IMG/VR virus record: IMGVR_UViG_3300009183_000028
Location: 1 to 36,423 of that record
Reading direction: 5' to 3' (one strand)
DNA: 36,423 bases
From: a virus
Below the pieces are notes generated by a model. It was not told the origin of the DNA, did no database searches, and was given only the letters and a program-made list of their open reading frames with translations. Position numbers and translations under genes: made by a program. The number at the start of each line of letters is the position of its first letter. Position 1 is the stretch's first letter. Shown piece by piece: positions 23,798 to 31,963 of this stretch.

Positions 23798-24004
23798 TTA
23801 CGCTCCTTGTTCGACCGCCTCAACAGTAGGACGGCCACGTCTACGTTTTACTTCCAGCTCGTTTACAACAGGAGCCGCCTCTTCAACAGCAGGCGTGTCA
23901 AGAGTATAGCGCGTCCAGCCATTTTTTTCATCGGCTTCCGCTTCAAGATCCATGGTCGCAACCTTTGCGCCGTGGACGGGATGAGACATGTAAATAACGG
24001 CCAT
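23798..24004 (-). CDS. Small protein with AT-hook-like C-terminus, 68 aa
   Basis: Starts MAVIYMSHPVHGAKVATMDL, with an acidic middle (EAEADEKNGW) and a basic KRRRGRPT segment (about residues 53-60). The RGRP core resembles an AT-hook for the DNA minor groove. It lies between head-decoration and gp4-like genes. No ribosome site is visible before either ATG (24004 or 23989), and the ATG directly follows a hairpin T-run. It may be a minor head protein; unknown. Confidence 0.65.
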   Translation of the reverse strand: MAVIYMSHPVHGAKVATMDLEAEADEKNGWTRYTLDTPAVEEAAPVVNELEVKRRRGRPTVEAVEQGA

Positions 24005-24030
24005 AAAAAGAAGGGGGTGATTAGCCCCCT
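24005..24030 (-). terminator. Intrinsic terminator-like hairpin
   Basis: Read on the minus strand: AGGGGG, loop CTAATCA, CCCCCT, then TCTTTTT. A strong stem with a T-rich tail between the 73-aa gene and the 68-aa gene. It likely cuts expression of tail genes relative to coat genes. Confidence 0.75.
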
Positions 24031-24037
24031 GGTTGGT

Positions 24038-24259
24038 TTAGGCAGTAATGCCAATGTTTTTCAGCGCAGTGCGAAGTGCGTTAATTGCAGTCGCCAGTTC
24101 AGTACCAGTAGCGGTATTGGTGACGGCTGTAATGGCGGCGGCTTGAACAATTGGCGTAGTGCCGTAAAAACCAGCGGTGCCGCCGGTTTTACCTATGATC
24201 GCGCCGTCAAGCTGTGGGTCTTCGTATGCAACGCCAACTGGTTTGGTGTTTGTAGGCAT
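24038..24259 (-). CDS. Small head-associated protein, 73 aa
   Basis: The product (EDPQLDGAIIGKTGGTAGFYGTTPI, residues about 13-37, then helical) belongs by pattern to a small protein common downstream of phage coat genes, with the GFYG(T)TP motif. It is probably a virion decoration or head-fibre-related component, but the role is not proven. Ribosome site AAGGAA lies 6 nt before the ATG. Confidence 0.7.
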   Translation of the reverse strand: MPTNTKPVGVAYEDPQLDGAIIGKTGGTAGFYGTTPIVQAAAITAVTNTATGTELATAINALRTALKNIGITA

Positions 24260-24276
24260 GATGTTTCCTTAAAGAC

Positions 24277-24292
24277 GGGGGCCGAAGCCCCC
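24277..24292 (-). terminator. Very stable UUCG hairpin between small head genes
   Basis: Read on the minus strand: GGGGGC-TTCG-GCCCCC, a C(UUCG)G tetraloop on a 6-bp GC stem followed by GTCTTTAAGG. The T-tract is weak, so it is more likely a partial terminator or an mRNA 3'-end stabiliser. Confidence 0.6.
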
Positions 24293-24299
24293 ATTAGGT

Positions 24300-24692
24300 T
24301 TAGGCCATACGGTACATAGTCCAAGCACCGTCGCCGGTCTTGCGTGCACGCCAGGCTGCTGAAGTCAGCGTTGCAGAAGTCACAGTACCAACCAAAGTCC
24401 AGCCAGTGCCTACTGCGATAGTGAGCGTGCCTGCACCAGTGTTGATAAAGTTAACCTCAAAAAAGCTGTTATTTTTAGCGCTGGAAACCAGCGCTTCAGT
24501 ATCAGCCACGGTAGGCAAAGTTATCGAAGCGGTTGCACCGCTGTAGATAATGATGCCGTTGGTCAATTCAGCAGCGGTCAAAGTGGCTGCGGCTGTTTTA
24601 GTGACCGGCGTAGATTGCACGCCAATGTTAACTTCGGAGGTATTGCCGTCACCAAGTTGGTAACCGCCTGCGCCATTGGGAAGAGTAGCCAT
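24300..24692 (-). CDS. Probable capsid decoration / head-fibre-like protein, 130 aa
   Basis: A beta-rich protein (ANGAGGYQLGDGN-like opening, then TITLPTVADTEAL and FFEVNFINTGAGTLTIAVGTGWTLVG). It resembles the trimeric, jelly-roll-like accessory proteins found downstream of coat genes. It lies between two UUCG hairpins, directly after the coat gene, so it should be highly expressed. Confidence 0.65.
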   Translation of the reverse strand: MATLPNGAGGYQLGDGNTSEVNIGVQSTPVTKTAAATLTAAELTNGIIIYSGATASITLPTVADTEALVSSAKNNSFFEVNFINTGAGTLTIAVGTGWTLVGTVTSATLTSAAWRARKTGDGAWTMYRMA

Positions 24693-24723
24693 GATAAATT
24701 TCCTTGAAAAAGATGTTACGAAG

Positions 24724-24740
24724 AAAGGGGCCGAAGCCCC
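24724..24740 (-). terminator. UUCG hairpin after the coat gene
   Basis: Minus strand: GGGGC-TTCG-GCCCC then TTTCTTC, 9 nt past the coat stop codon. This is a good intrinsic terminator candidate, perhaps leaky, setting a high coat-to-downstream ratio. Confidence 0.75.
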
Positions 24741-24748
24741 GTTTCAGA

Positions 24749-25948
24749 TCAACCCCACAGACGGCAAGCCATCTGAGGACGGATGGTGCTGTAGCCATAC
24801 AACACGTCGATACGGCAAGGCATACGGTCGTTGTTGATGTCGTACTGGCGAACCACACGCAAGCTGATGCCATTGTGAACGGCACGTGCAGCCATGTCTA
24901 CGCCCTGGGGCAGCAACAAGTCAGCGGTGGCGAACGTGATGGCGTCCTTGTGGTAGATCAAGTTCTGGGGGTACTGGGTGCTGGCCGTGCCGGTGAACAC
25001 AACAGCTTTGCTGTTGGCGGGCAAGGCAAGCATAGTAGCCAGAGCGTGGTTAGCCGAGTACATGGGGGCCACGGTCACGGTAGCGGTCGTGGTGCTGGTC
25101 GTTGATGCCAAAGCCACAAACTGGAACAGCGAGCCGGTGGACTCACGGGTTTGTGGGTTCACAGCGTAGCAGTCAGCAATGGTGAACACGTCGCCAACGG
25201 CAAGGGTTTCGCCAGAGCCAACAGTCAATGTCAGCGTGGAAGCGCCTTCAGAGGTCACGGCAGCACCAGTGGTGTTGCCAGTAGCCGCGCGGGTGCCGGT
25301 GGTGTGCTGCTTGATTGACTGAGACATGTTGACCTCGTCAAAGCCCAACACGCCCATACCCATCATGCCGTTCTTGAACTGCTTGCTGATGGTGTCGGTG
25401 GGGTTGAACAAACCCTTCATGCCTTCAACCAAACCAGCGTTAGCGGCGGGGTTGACGGTGGCATAACGGGGGCTCATCACAGCGGCGTTCTCGTTCAGCT
25501 TCTGCTGGGCTTGCAACAGCACCAAAGAAGTAGAAGGGGTAGAACCGGGAGTGCCCACAGAGTTACCAATGGTCTTGTATGCATTGGCAACGTCAGCGTC
25601 GATGGAGCTGGCCAACTGGCTGATACGAGGCTTCAACACACGCTCTGCGAAGTCATCCAACTGCATGGTCAATTCAGCGGAAGTGAAGTTCACGCCAATA
25701 TGCTTTTGGTTGTTCACAGTCAAAGTGGTGAACTGTTCGTTGTCGTCTTGCACTTGCAAGGCGGCACCGTCGGTCACCAAAGCGCGGTCGGGCAAGCGAA
25801 TGCGCAGGGTCGAACCAATCTTGGCACCTTCAACAGCAAAGCTGTCGTCGTACTGACGGTTCACGTTACGGGTCAACACAAGGTTGTTTTCGAGAATCTC
25901 AAGCGCTTTGCGCGTGATCATGTCGATGGTTAAGATACTGTTAGCCAT
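24749..25948 (-). CDS. Major capsid protein, P22 coat (gp5)-like
   Basis: 399 aa. N-terminus MANSILTIDMITRKALEILENNLVL followed by VNRQYDDSFAVEGAKIGSTLRIRLPD, the typical opening of P22-type HK97-fold coat proteins. A C-terminal RQYDINNDRMPCRIDVLYGY completes the fold. It follows the scaffold gene directly, as in P22. Ribosome site AAAGGA lies about 8 nt before the ATG. Confidence 0.95.
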   Translation of the reverse strand: MANSILTIDMITRKALEILENNLVLTRNVNRQYDDSFAVEGAKIGSTLRIRLPDRALVTDGAALQVQDDNEQFTTLTVNNQKHIGVNFTSAELTMQLDDFAERVLKPRISQLASSIDADVANAYKTIGNSVGTPGSTPSTSLVLLQAQQKLNENAAVMSPRYATVNPAANAGLVEGMKGLFNPTDTISKQFKNGMMGMGVLGFDEVNMSQSIKQHTTGTRAATGNTTGAAVTSEGASTLTLTVGSGETLAVGDVFTIADCYAVNPQTRESTGSLFQFVALASTTSTTTATVTVAPMYSANHALATMLALPANSKAVVFTGTASTQYPQNLIYHKDAITFATADLLLPQGVDMAARAVHNGISLRVVRQYDINNDRMPCRIDVLYGYSTIRPQMACRLWG

Positions 25949-25968
25949 GGAAAAAATCCTTTAAAAAA

Positions 25969-26754
25969 TTAGCGGTGTGCCTGTGCTTGCAACTTTTTAA
26001 CCTGTCTGGCTCTTTCAGCTTCAATCCACTGCGCGTCCGTCATGGTCTTGGTAGACCGTGGGTCCGTAGTGTCATAAGCTGGCGATCCACTGGATCGAGC
26101 TGTAACAGGTGAAATCGGCGCTGGCGCAGACGTGGTCTTTTTAACTGGGGGATCGTTGGCCATTTTGGCCTCAATCCGTCCAATTTCTTTGGCTTGTAAG
26201 ATAGGTGCAAGACGAGAGATTCGATCTGCTTCCTTGGGGTTTGCGCCGAGGTAGTACGCTACTTCGGGACCAACTTCCGAGGCTTGGATCGACTGAGCCA
26301 TCACGGTCGTGATTGAAAGTTTCGGGTTATACGCGACTTGTTCAAAGTCATCGTATTTAGTCCGAGCTTCTTCTTCCTTTTCGTGATAAGTCTCAAGAAT
26401 TTCAGATTGCTGCCTGGCTTGGTCACGCTGAGCGATCAATTCTTCGGCCTTTTTGTAAGCCAATGCGTCTGCATAGGCTTCGGGGCTTTCAAATTGCTCA
26501 ACCGGCGGGATGTGTGCTGGCGCTCTCAAAGTCTGCGCTTCCGCTTGCCTTTGAGTCTGCTCTCTTTCCCACTTACGCTGTTCTCTCGCAAGCCGCTTAC
26601 CGATGGCTGCATCCAGTTCTTCCTGAGTAAAAACTCGGGACTCTTTCTGCTCATCAGCGACTACCGGCGCATTTTCTACAGTCTCAGGAGTGGCCGTCAC
26701 TTCCGTTGCTGGCGCGGAGTCAACTTCCGCTAGGTTTTGGACTTCTTCAGTCAT
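25969..26754 (-). CDS. Scaffolding protein
   Basis: 261 aa. Acidic N-terminus, a long charged coiled coil (about residues 50-140, including KRLAREQRKWEREQTQRQAEA) and a basic C-terminus (QVKKLQAQAHR) that would bind the coat protein. Its position directly upstream of the coat gene and its composition are those of phage scaffolds. It would guide procapsid assembly and then exit. Confidence 0.88.
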   Translation of the reverse strand: MTEEVQNLAEVDSAPATEVTATPETVENAPVVADEQKESRVFTQEELDAAIGKRLAREQRKWEREQTQRQAEAQTLRAPAHIPPVEQFESPEAYADALAYKKAEELIAQRDQARQQSEILETYHEKEEEARTKYDDFEQVAYNPKLSITTVMAQSIQASEVGPEVAYYLGANPKEADRISRLAPILQAKEIGRIEAKMANDPPVKKTTSAPAPISPVTARSSGSPAYDTTDPRSTKTMTDAQWIEAERARQVKKLQAQAHR

Positions 26755-26798
26755 GTCAATGAATCCTAAGATTCCCCGGTGAGCCCCGCCGGTAAGGT

Positions 26799-27296
26799 TT
26801 ACTGCACAAACTCAACAATATCGTTTAAGGTCAATCCTGACAGAAAAGTGATCGTCGTTGAATTTGTTTCAATGTACTGTAGTGTAATGACTTTTTTCAA
26901 GCCATTAACAAAAACTTGCATGCTGTTGTTGCTGGTCGTGTAGTTCAAGCCCGTGAACACAGTTTGGCCAGAAGTTGCCGTTTGATATGATTGCGTCCCG
27001 CCCGAGCGGATCGCGGAAATATTGTCCATACTCCAGATTTGGACGTATGTGCTGTTTTGAAGAACGAATTTGTAGGCGTTGAAGTTGGTCAGCCACACCT
27101 CATTGGGCGGCCTGCCAGCGCTGTCAAGGATGATCGGGTTGGGGTTTGCGACTGATCCTGTGTTGCTGGTGTAGGTCGTGGCCGGCGTGGTTGTCCCAGC
27201 AGCGTATGAGTACAGCAGCCCACCCGTCAGTGGGTTGCCACTGTCGTCGAAAAACTGCGAGCCGGCACCGGCCAGGGGTGAAAGATTAACTGCCAT
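26799..27296 (-). CDS. Stand-alone head-binding-domain-like tailspike fragment, 165 aa
   Basis: The N-terminus (LAGAGSQFFDDSGNPLTGGL, YSYAAGTTTPATTYTSN) is the P22 tailspike-type head-binding domain, here followed only by about 65 residues of beta-rich sequence rather than a receptor-binding spike. It could be an adaptor that docks other appendages, or the relic of a full spike. It begins three nt after the stop of the 98-aa gene, so translation is probably coupled. Confidence 0.75.
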   Translation of the reverse strand: MAVNLSPLAGAGSQFFDDSGNPLTGGLLYSYAAGTTTPATTYTSNTGSVANPNPIILDSAGRPPNEVWLTNFNAYKFVLQNSTYVQIWSMDNISAIRSGGTQSYQTATSGQTVFTGLNYTTSNNSMQVFVNGLKKVITLQYIETNSTTITFLSGLTLNDIVEFVQ

Positions 27297-27299
27297 GTC

Positions 27300-27596
27300 T
27301 TAATTCCAAGGTACGCCAGTGGCGGTCACAGGGTTCTTTTGCAACTCAATCTGAGCATTTAAAGAGGACTCAACAGCGTCTTTATCCACACCGTTAGCCC
27401 AAATCCATCCTAAGACAGTTTCTTTGGTCAAGTCAGCATAGGGAATGGTTGCAGTGCCATCACTCCATGAACAAGTGCTGTAGACAGATGCAAAGTAATC
27501 CCCATCTGTTGCATTTGCTTGCCAATGTGCGGTAGTGACAAAACCATCTGAGGTTTGTCGGTCAAGTTGGGAGATAGTCCAATTAATTGTTGACAT
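27300..27596 (-). CDS. Small appendage-associated protein, 98 aa
   Basis: Starts MSTINWTISQLDRQTSDGFV, beta-rich in the first half (TAHWQANATDGDYFASVYSTCSW), helical in the second. Similar small proteins lie beside fibre genes in many environmental podophages and cyanophages. It may be a fibre accessory or virion protein. Exact function unknown. Confidence 0.65.
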   Translation of the reverse strand: MSTINWTISQLDRQTSDGFVTTAHWQANATDGDYFASVYSTCSWSDGTATIPYADLTKETVLGWIWANGVDKDAVESSLNAQIELQKNPVTATGVPWN

Positions 27597-27606
27597 GGTT
27601 TATTCC

Positions 27607-28836
27607 TTATGGGTGCGATGCTTTGTAAGCATCAAACTCTGCTTTAAGTTCTTGGATGGCTTTGACCAGCACAGGAATTAAATCTGCACGAACTGCCTTG
27701 TATGGTTCCTCACCTTCTGGTGCGGGGTCGCGAGATTCATCAATCAAGTCTGGAAATACAATTTCAAACTCTTGAGCAATAAAGCCACGGGCATTTTTAA
27801 TGTCTGCGCCCTTGCCTTCTTTCCAATCGTACAGGCGGGGTTTAAGCGCCATGATTTCTGAAAGCCCAACATTTAAGTCACGCACATTTTCTTTTAAACG
27901 GGCATCTGAAATTGAACTGATGACTGTGCTAACAGCCGAAATAGTTCCGTTAAAACCAACAGCAAACCTGTATGTTGATGTTCCCGTTGAATACATCTGA
28001 AAGCCATCAGCACTGCTTGTTGATGCGCTACTGACAACCCTAACGCCGCTACCAGTTGATGTATTAGCATCAATGCTTGTGCCAACAGCCAAGTTCAATG
28101 CCGTTTTCCCCACCAGCAAGTTACCGCTGGAGTCGATACGCAATGCTTCTGAAAAAGTCATCCCAGCAATAGTAGATGCCGCAGTCCCAACTGAAATACT
28201 GTAAAAAGGCAAATTACTTGCGCCCAAACTAGATAAAAACTGGAATCCTCGACCATTTGTTCCATCAACACGGGTTATTCCATATTGGTATGCGCCAGCA
28301 CCGTCACCAGCACTACAGTAAAAACCGCTTGGAACAGCGGGGAAAGCGGTCTGAGAAACCCGAAATGCTTGACTTGATGAACTTGTCGCGCCAACAACCA
28401 AATTCGTACCATCAAACACCAACGCACTACCCGTGGTCAGCGCACTTGAGCTTGAAGCATAAACAACGCCATTTGCAGTAAATGATGTGAGGTTTGTGCC
28501 GCCGTTGGCTGTGGGCAGTGTGCCTGACACATGGGTTGTAAGACCAATCTTGCCCCAACTGGGGGCAGTCGATACACCTCCAGAAATGAGCGCATTGCCT
28601 GTTGCTACGTCAGCAAGTTTTGACAACGCCGTGGTTGTTGATGCGTAAAGCAAATCCCCAACTGCGTAGGACGTTTGGCCCGTGCCGCCTTTAGCCGCAG
28701 TAATGGTGTCAAGACCTGGCGTCAAATTAGCAATAGACACCTTGACGGTCGAGCCGCTTTGGACAATTGGCAGAACTTCAGTGCCGGCAACCGGGGTAGT
28801 TGCCGCCGTTAGGTTGGAGATTTTTACGTTGGCCAT
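27607..28836 (-). CDS. Tail fibre with C-terminal S74 intramolecular chaperone, 409 aa
   Basis: The N-terminal part (KISNLTAATTPVAGTEVLPIV) is a common fibre-anchoring start. Gly/Ser/Thr beta repeats follow. The C-terminal ~100 residues are a Peptidase_S74 chaperone: S310-D311 in ISDARLKENV, then MALKPRLYDW and GFIAQEFEIVFPDLI. These domains fold the trimer and cut themselves off before the Ser. It may be the receptor-binding fibre. Residues 58-115 match the fibre at 19598. Confidence 0.9.
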   Translation of the reverse strand: MANVKISNLTAATTPVAGTEVLPIVQSGSTVKVSIANLTPGLDTITAAKGGTGQTSYAVGDLLYASTTTALSKLADVATGNALISGGVSTAPSWGKIGLTTHVSGTLPTANGGTNLTSFTANGVVYASSSSALTTGSALVFDGTNLVVGATSSSSQAFRVSQTAFPAVPSGFYCSAGDGAGAYQYGITRVDGTNGRGFQFLSSLGASNLPFYSISVGTAASTIAGMTFSEALRIDSSGNLLVGKTALNLAVGTSIDANTSTGSGVRVVSSASTSSADGFQMYSTGTSTYRFAVGFNGTISAVSTVISSISDARLKENVRDLNVGLSEIMALKPRLYDWKEGKGADIKNARGFIAQEFEIVFPDLIDESRDPAPEGEEPYKAVRADLIPVLVKAIQELKAEFDAYKASHP

Positions 28837-28839
28837 AAT

Positions 28840-29133
28840 TTACTCGTAGATGACGGTCATGGATATGTCGCCAGTAACGGCAACGTACAGACCCTTGCTA
28901 AACGCAATGCCGCCAATGTCGCCGCTGAACAACCGAACTGTGGCGTTTGTGGGGGTGAATTGGTGAATGATCTCAGGATCGGCTGTACTTGCTGTAGCCG
29001 AGTCATAGATGGTAACTCTAGGCACATTTGCAGCAGAGCTGATGAAAATGCCATGGATTTTGCCAAAGCCTATTTTGACCTGGAAGCTACCAGCGTCCGG
29101 GGCAATGTTGTTGAGTTGTGCGTATAGGGACAT
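28840..29133 (-). CDS. Small beta-rich virion-type protein, paralogue A, 97 aa
   Basis: Product includes KIGFGKIHGIFISSAANVPR, VTIYDSATASTADP, and ends TVIYE. It is clearly homologous to the adjacent 93-aa protein: GK(I/L)xGIF(I/V)S, YD(S/T)ATAST, LxSGDxGGIxFS(K/R)GL and IxYE are shared. A jelly-roll-like decoration or fibre-tip protein is plausible. No catalytic residues are evident. Confidence 0.75.
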   Translation of the reverse strand: MSLYAQLNNIAPDAGSFQVKIGFGKIHGIFISSAANVPRVTIYDSATASTADPEIIHQFTPTNATVRLFSGDIGGIAFSKGLYVAVTGDISMTVIYE

Positions 29134-29138
29134 GGCGG

Positions 29139-29420
29139 TTACTCGTAAAAGATGGTGCAGTTGACCGTTGTGCCGCCTTTGTCAATCCACAGCCCTCGGC
29201 TGAAATAAATGCCGCCATCATCGCCGCTCAATAGGTACATGGTGTTGGCCGCAGGCGTGAATACCGCAAGAATCACAGGGTCACCAGTGCTGGCCGTAGC
29301 GGTGTCGTACACGGTTAAGGTGGGCGAGCCCGCTGCGGTGCTTACAAAGATGCCTTTGAGCTTGCCACCCCCAACTTTGACTTGAGCGTCAGCGTTGTTG
29401 TTGTGGAAATAAAGAGCCAT
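29139..29420 (-). CDS. Small beta-rich virion-type protein, paralogue B, 93 aa
   Basis: Starts MALYFHNNNADAQVKVGGGK. Partner of the downstream paralogue, about half identical by eye, with only 5 nt between them: a tandem gene duplication. Probably both coat the capsid or form a hetero-oligomeric appendage. Function otherwise unknown. Confidence 0.75.
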   Translation of the reverse strand: MALYFHNNNADAQVKVGGGKLKGIFVSTAAGSPTLTVYDTATASTGDPVILAVFTPAANTMYLLSGDDGGIYFSRGLWIDKGGTTVNCTIFYE

Positions 29421-29429
29421 GGTGTGTCC

Positions 29430-29792
29430 TTATGCCAAAAAGCGGAGTTTGTACAAAGTTGTCAAATACAACTCAACAATGTTGTCAATGAGCTGCTGCA
29501 AAGATGAGTCGGATTTGTCACACACGTTGTAGCGTTCTTTTTCAATCTCATCCAATGAGTCTTGCAAGAATTCAATCACGTTGCTGGTCTTCTTGGCCGA
29601 ATGCAAAGTGATTGGCCCCATCAGGCCATGACGGCCTTGATAGGCTTCAGCAAATGCGTCTGCGTGGTCAATGATGTCGTCATAGAAAGCATTCAAGGCC
29701 ACATGCTTGGAATAGCTGCGGGTGTTCAAATGCACCGAATGGGTCACATCTCGGGCTAAGAACAACAATCCGACAAAATCACAGGCTTTCAT
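29430..29792 (-). CDS. DUF5856-like helical protein, 120 aa
   Basis: A mostly helical protein with LFLARDVTHSVHLNTRSYSK (residues 10-29), HVALNAFYDDIIDHADAFAE (30-49) and a third and fourth helix after GLMGP. His, Asp and Glu are spaced along the helices as in small ferritin/Dps-like four-helix bundles (H18, H22, H30, D39, D42, H43). This fits the phage DUF5856 family. Metal binding is a structural guess; the gene overlaps the portal gene by 4 nt. Confidence 0.75.
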   Translation of the reverse strand: MKACDFVGLLFLARDVTHSVHLNTRSYSKHVALNAFYDDIIDHADAFAEAYQGRHGLMGPITLHSAKKTSNVIEFLQDSLDEIEKERYNVCDKSDSSLQQLIDNIVELYLTTLYKLRFLA

Positions 29793-31963
29793 TGTGGCAT
29801 CCCTTGTGGTGGCATCATCTCAGGCATTATCTCATTTTGACCCCGGTTAGGCATCCCACCAGCAACGACGTCGCCAGTATCCATCGCCGCGTGTAAAGTG
29901 CCCATTACGATGTCATGTATCTGTTCAGGATTCATGCTGTTTTGAACCGTTGCAATACGCTTGGTTTCAGCCTCGTATGCCTTGACCTGGGCCTCAAAAT
30001 CCTTGCGTTCTTGCTCTTGCATTTCGATGGATTTACCCACGTTTTTAATCATCTGGTGCATCTGGTCCATCTCAGCGCCCATGGCCTGCATCTGCTGCTG
30101 GGCCGCTTGCAATGCCGGGCTTTCATCCGCATCGGACATAAACTTAGGATCAATTGTCTTGGCAAAACGCTTGGACATCTCTTGAGCGCCAGGCCAATCC
30201 ATGTTCTTGACGAACAGGTCACCGGCCACAGCCCACAATTGAGGATTGCCTTGCAACAGTTGTGCCATTGCCTCTAATGCCTCTTGACGTTTGGTCGCGT
30301 AGCCTGGGCCAGTGATTGCCACCACGTCGTACTTGCCGACGCCGGGGTTGTAGATTTTCTCGATCACGATGCCTTGCTGGTCCACGATCTTGTTGACCGG
30401 CTGCTGCTGGTCAGGGTTGATCTTGACCATTTTGGTTTCGCCATCTTCACCAATGATGCGGGCAATGCGCTGAGTGTCGTAAATCTTGGGGATCAAGTCC
30501 ACCAGTTGGCGGGCCACATGGCGCACACCGCGAGCTAGATTGTCTCCGTAGTGGTACGTGCCCACATCGCCTTCGCGCTGGCGAGCCAATATGGCTTTGC
30601 CGCTGCGCTCGTTGCTTCCCATGCCCAAACTGGCGTTGTATTGCCCTGTGGTGCTCTTGATGTCTTCAGAAGCGCCCGCCTTGGCTTGCAATAGGCCGCT
30701 GGAGGCCATCGGAGGCTGTGCCCGCTGGGGTAGTGGCAGAACGGCCCCTTGGCCGTCTGTAACGTCTGGATTGATCTCCAAATACGGCCAGTTTTGCGTG
30801 TTGGCCGTTTTCCATTTGTCTTCGTAGCCCTCAAACTGGCCACCGTAGCCAATAAATGGGGCTTTGGGCGCCAAGGCCAGCATCTCGGCCTCTTGGCTGA
30901 CCCAGTAGTTGTACATGCGTTGGGCGTCCTTGGCGTTGCGCACCAAACCCGACACGTACAAGCGACCATCAACCTCAAATTCGTTGCCCACGATGCGAAT
31001 CACGGGAATCCATTTGCCGGCCCACTCGCGTTCTTCAAGGATTTCGTACCCGTTGATCTTGCAGTATTTGACCTTGGGACGGTCAGATTCGCGTGACTTT
31101 TTAGGCTTGCCGTAGATGGCCCGCAATTGCTTGTCCTCGGGCGTACCTTGAAACGCCGTGGCGTTGCCAGGGTACAGGTTCAGTGTTGCGCGGTCGTAGT
31201 CAATGTAGTAGTAATCCGCAATGCGGATCGTGTCCTCATTGAGCCAATTGCTGATCGACTGATCGCCCACACCCAAAGATTGCAAAGTTGTAATGGGCGC
31301 AGCGTCTGGGTACATCCGCTCAAACTCGGCCTTGGTCACATCTTCCGTGACAAAGCACCACTTGGCGTCCGCTCCGGTCGGGTCTTGAATGGTTGGATCC
31401 ATGTAGACCGAAAAGGAGTTGCGCACACGGCCAATCTTGATGTCTTGGTCAAACGTGTTGTCGTCGCAATATTCGGTCAGCAGGCGAAGGTAACCTTCGC
31501 CGTAAGAAACTTGGTTTTCGCAGGCAGTGTCGTAAGCCACATCGGCGTCGCTGATGTACTCAATGTGCCGAATCATGCCGTTGAAGATGTCGGCCACTTC
31601 CACGTCGGCGTTGTCGTCCACCGGGATGACTTTGGCCCCGGGCCGATTCTGGCGCTGGTCGTTGGTGACCTGGCGCACATGCTGGGGCAGCTTGTTGATC
31701 GTCAGACAGGGCCGGGCGTTGATTGTCTGCCCTTGCACCGCACCACGGGTGGCCAGCACGTCAGCGGGCCACTGCCAATGGTTGTCGGGTGAGCCTGCGT
31801 AAAAGCGCAGATCGTCGATCTCATCTTCGCGGGACTCCGAGAGCGCGGACACCGCCAAGTCCAGCCTGGCACGGGCTGTGGCCAAGATGTCAGACGCGCT
31901 CTTCTTGGGTTTACCGCCTTCGGCCACTGCGCCAGCAGCCGCAATGCCTGTGAAGTCTGCCAT
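29789..31963 (-). CDS. Portal protein, P22-like
   Basis: 724 aa, the length of P22-type portals. N-terminal DDLRFYAGSPDNHWQWP and TINKLPQHVRQVTNDQRQNRP match the conserved portal opening. A long C-terminal helical barrel (SPALQAAQQQMQAMGAEMDQ to EAETKRIATVQ) is Gln-rich. It forms the dodecameric DNA channel. Start at 31963 overlaps the upstream stop by one base. Confidence 0.95.
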   Translation of the reverse strand: MADFTGIAAAGAVAEGGKPKKSASDILATARARLDLAVSALSESREDEIDDLRFYAGSPDNHWQWPADVLATRGAVQGQTINARPCLTINKLPQHVRQVTNDQRQNRPGAKVIPVDDNADVEVADIFNGMIRHIEYISDADVAYDTACENQVSYGEGYLRLLTEYCDDNTFDQDIKIGRVRNSFSVYMDPTIQDPTGADAKWCFVTEDVTKAEFERMYPDAAPITTLQSLGVGDQSISNWLNEDTIRIADYYYIDYDRATLNLYPGNATAFQGTPEDKQLRAIYGKPKKSRESDRPKVKYCKINGYEILEEREWAGKWIPVIRIVGNEFEVDGRLYVSGLVRNAKDAQRMYNYWVSQEAEMLALAPKAPFIGYGGQFEGYEDKWKTANTQNWPYLEINPDVTDGQGAVLPLPQRAQPPMASSGLLQAKAGASEDIKSTTGQYNASLGMGSNERSGKAILARQREGDVGTYHYGDNLARGVRHVARQLVDLIPKIYDTQRIARIIGEDGETKMVKINPDQQQPVNKIVDQQGIVIEKIYNPGVGKYDVVAITGPGYATKRQEALEAMAQLLQGNPQLWAVAGDLFVKNMDWPGAQEMSKRFAKTIDPKFMSDADESPALQAAQQQMQAMGAEMDQMHQMIKNVGKSIEMQEQERKDFEAQVKAYEAETKRIATVQNSMNPEQIHDIVMGTLHAAMDTGDVVAGGMPNRGQNEIMPEMMPPQGMPQ

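Noticed and set aside
26338-26733. 131-aa plus-strand frame opposite the scaffold gene, hydrophobic and Phe-rich
   Set aside because: Complement of Glu/Lys-rich codons yields Phe/Leu/Ser by chance. No ribosome site, and the scaffold frame is convincing.
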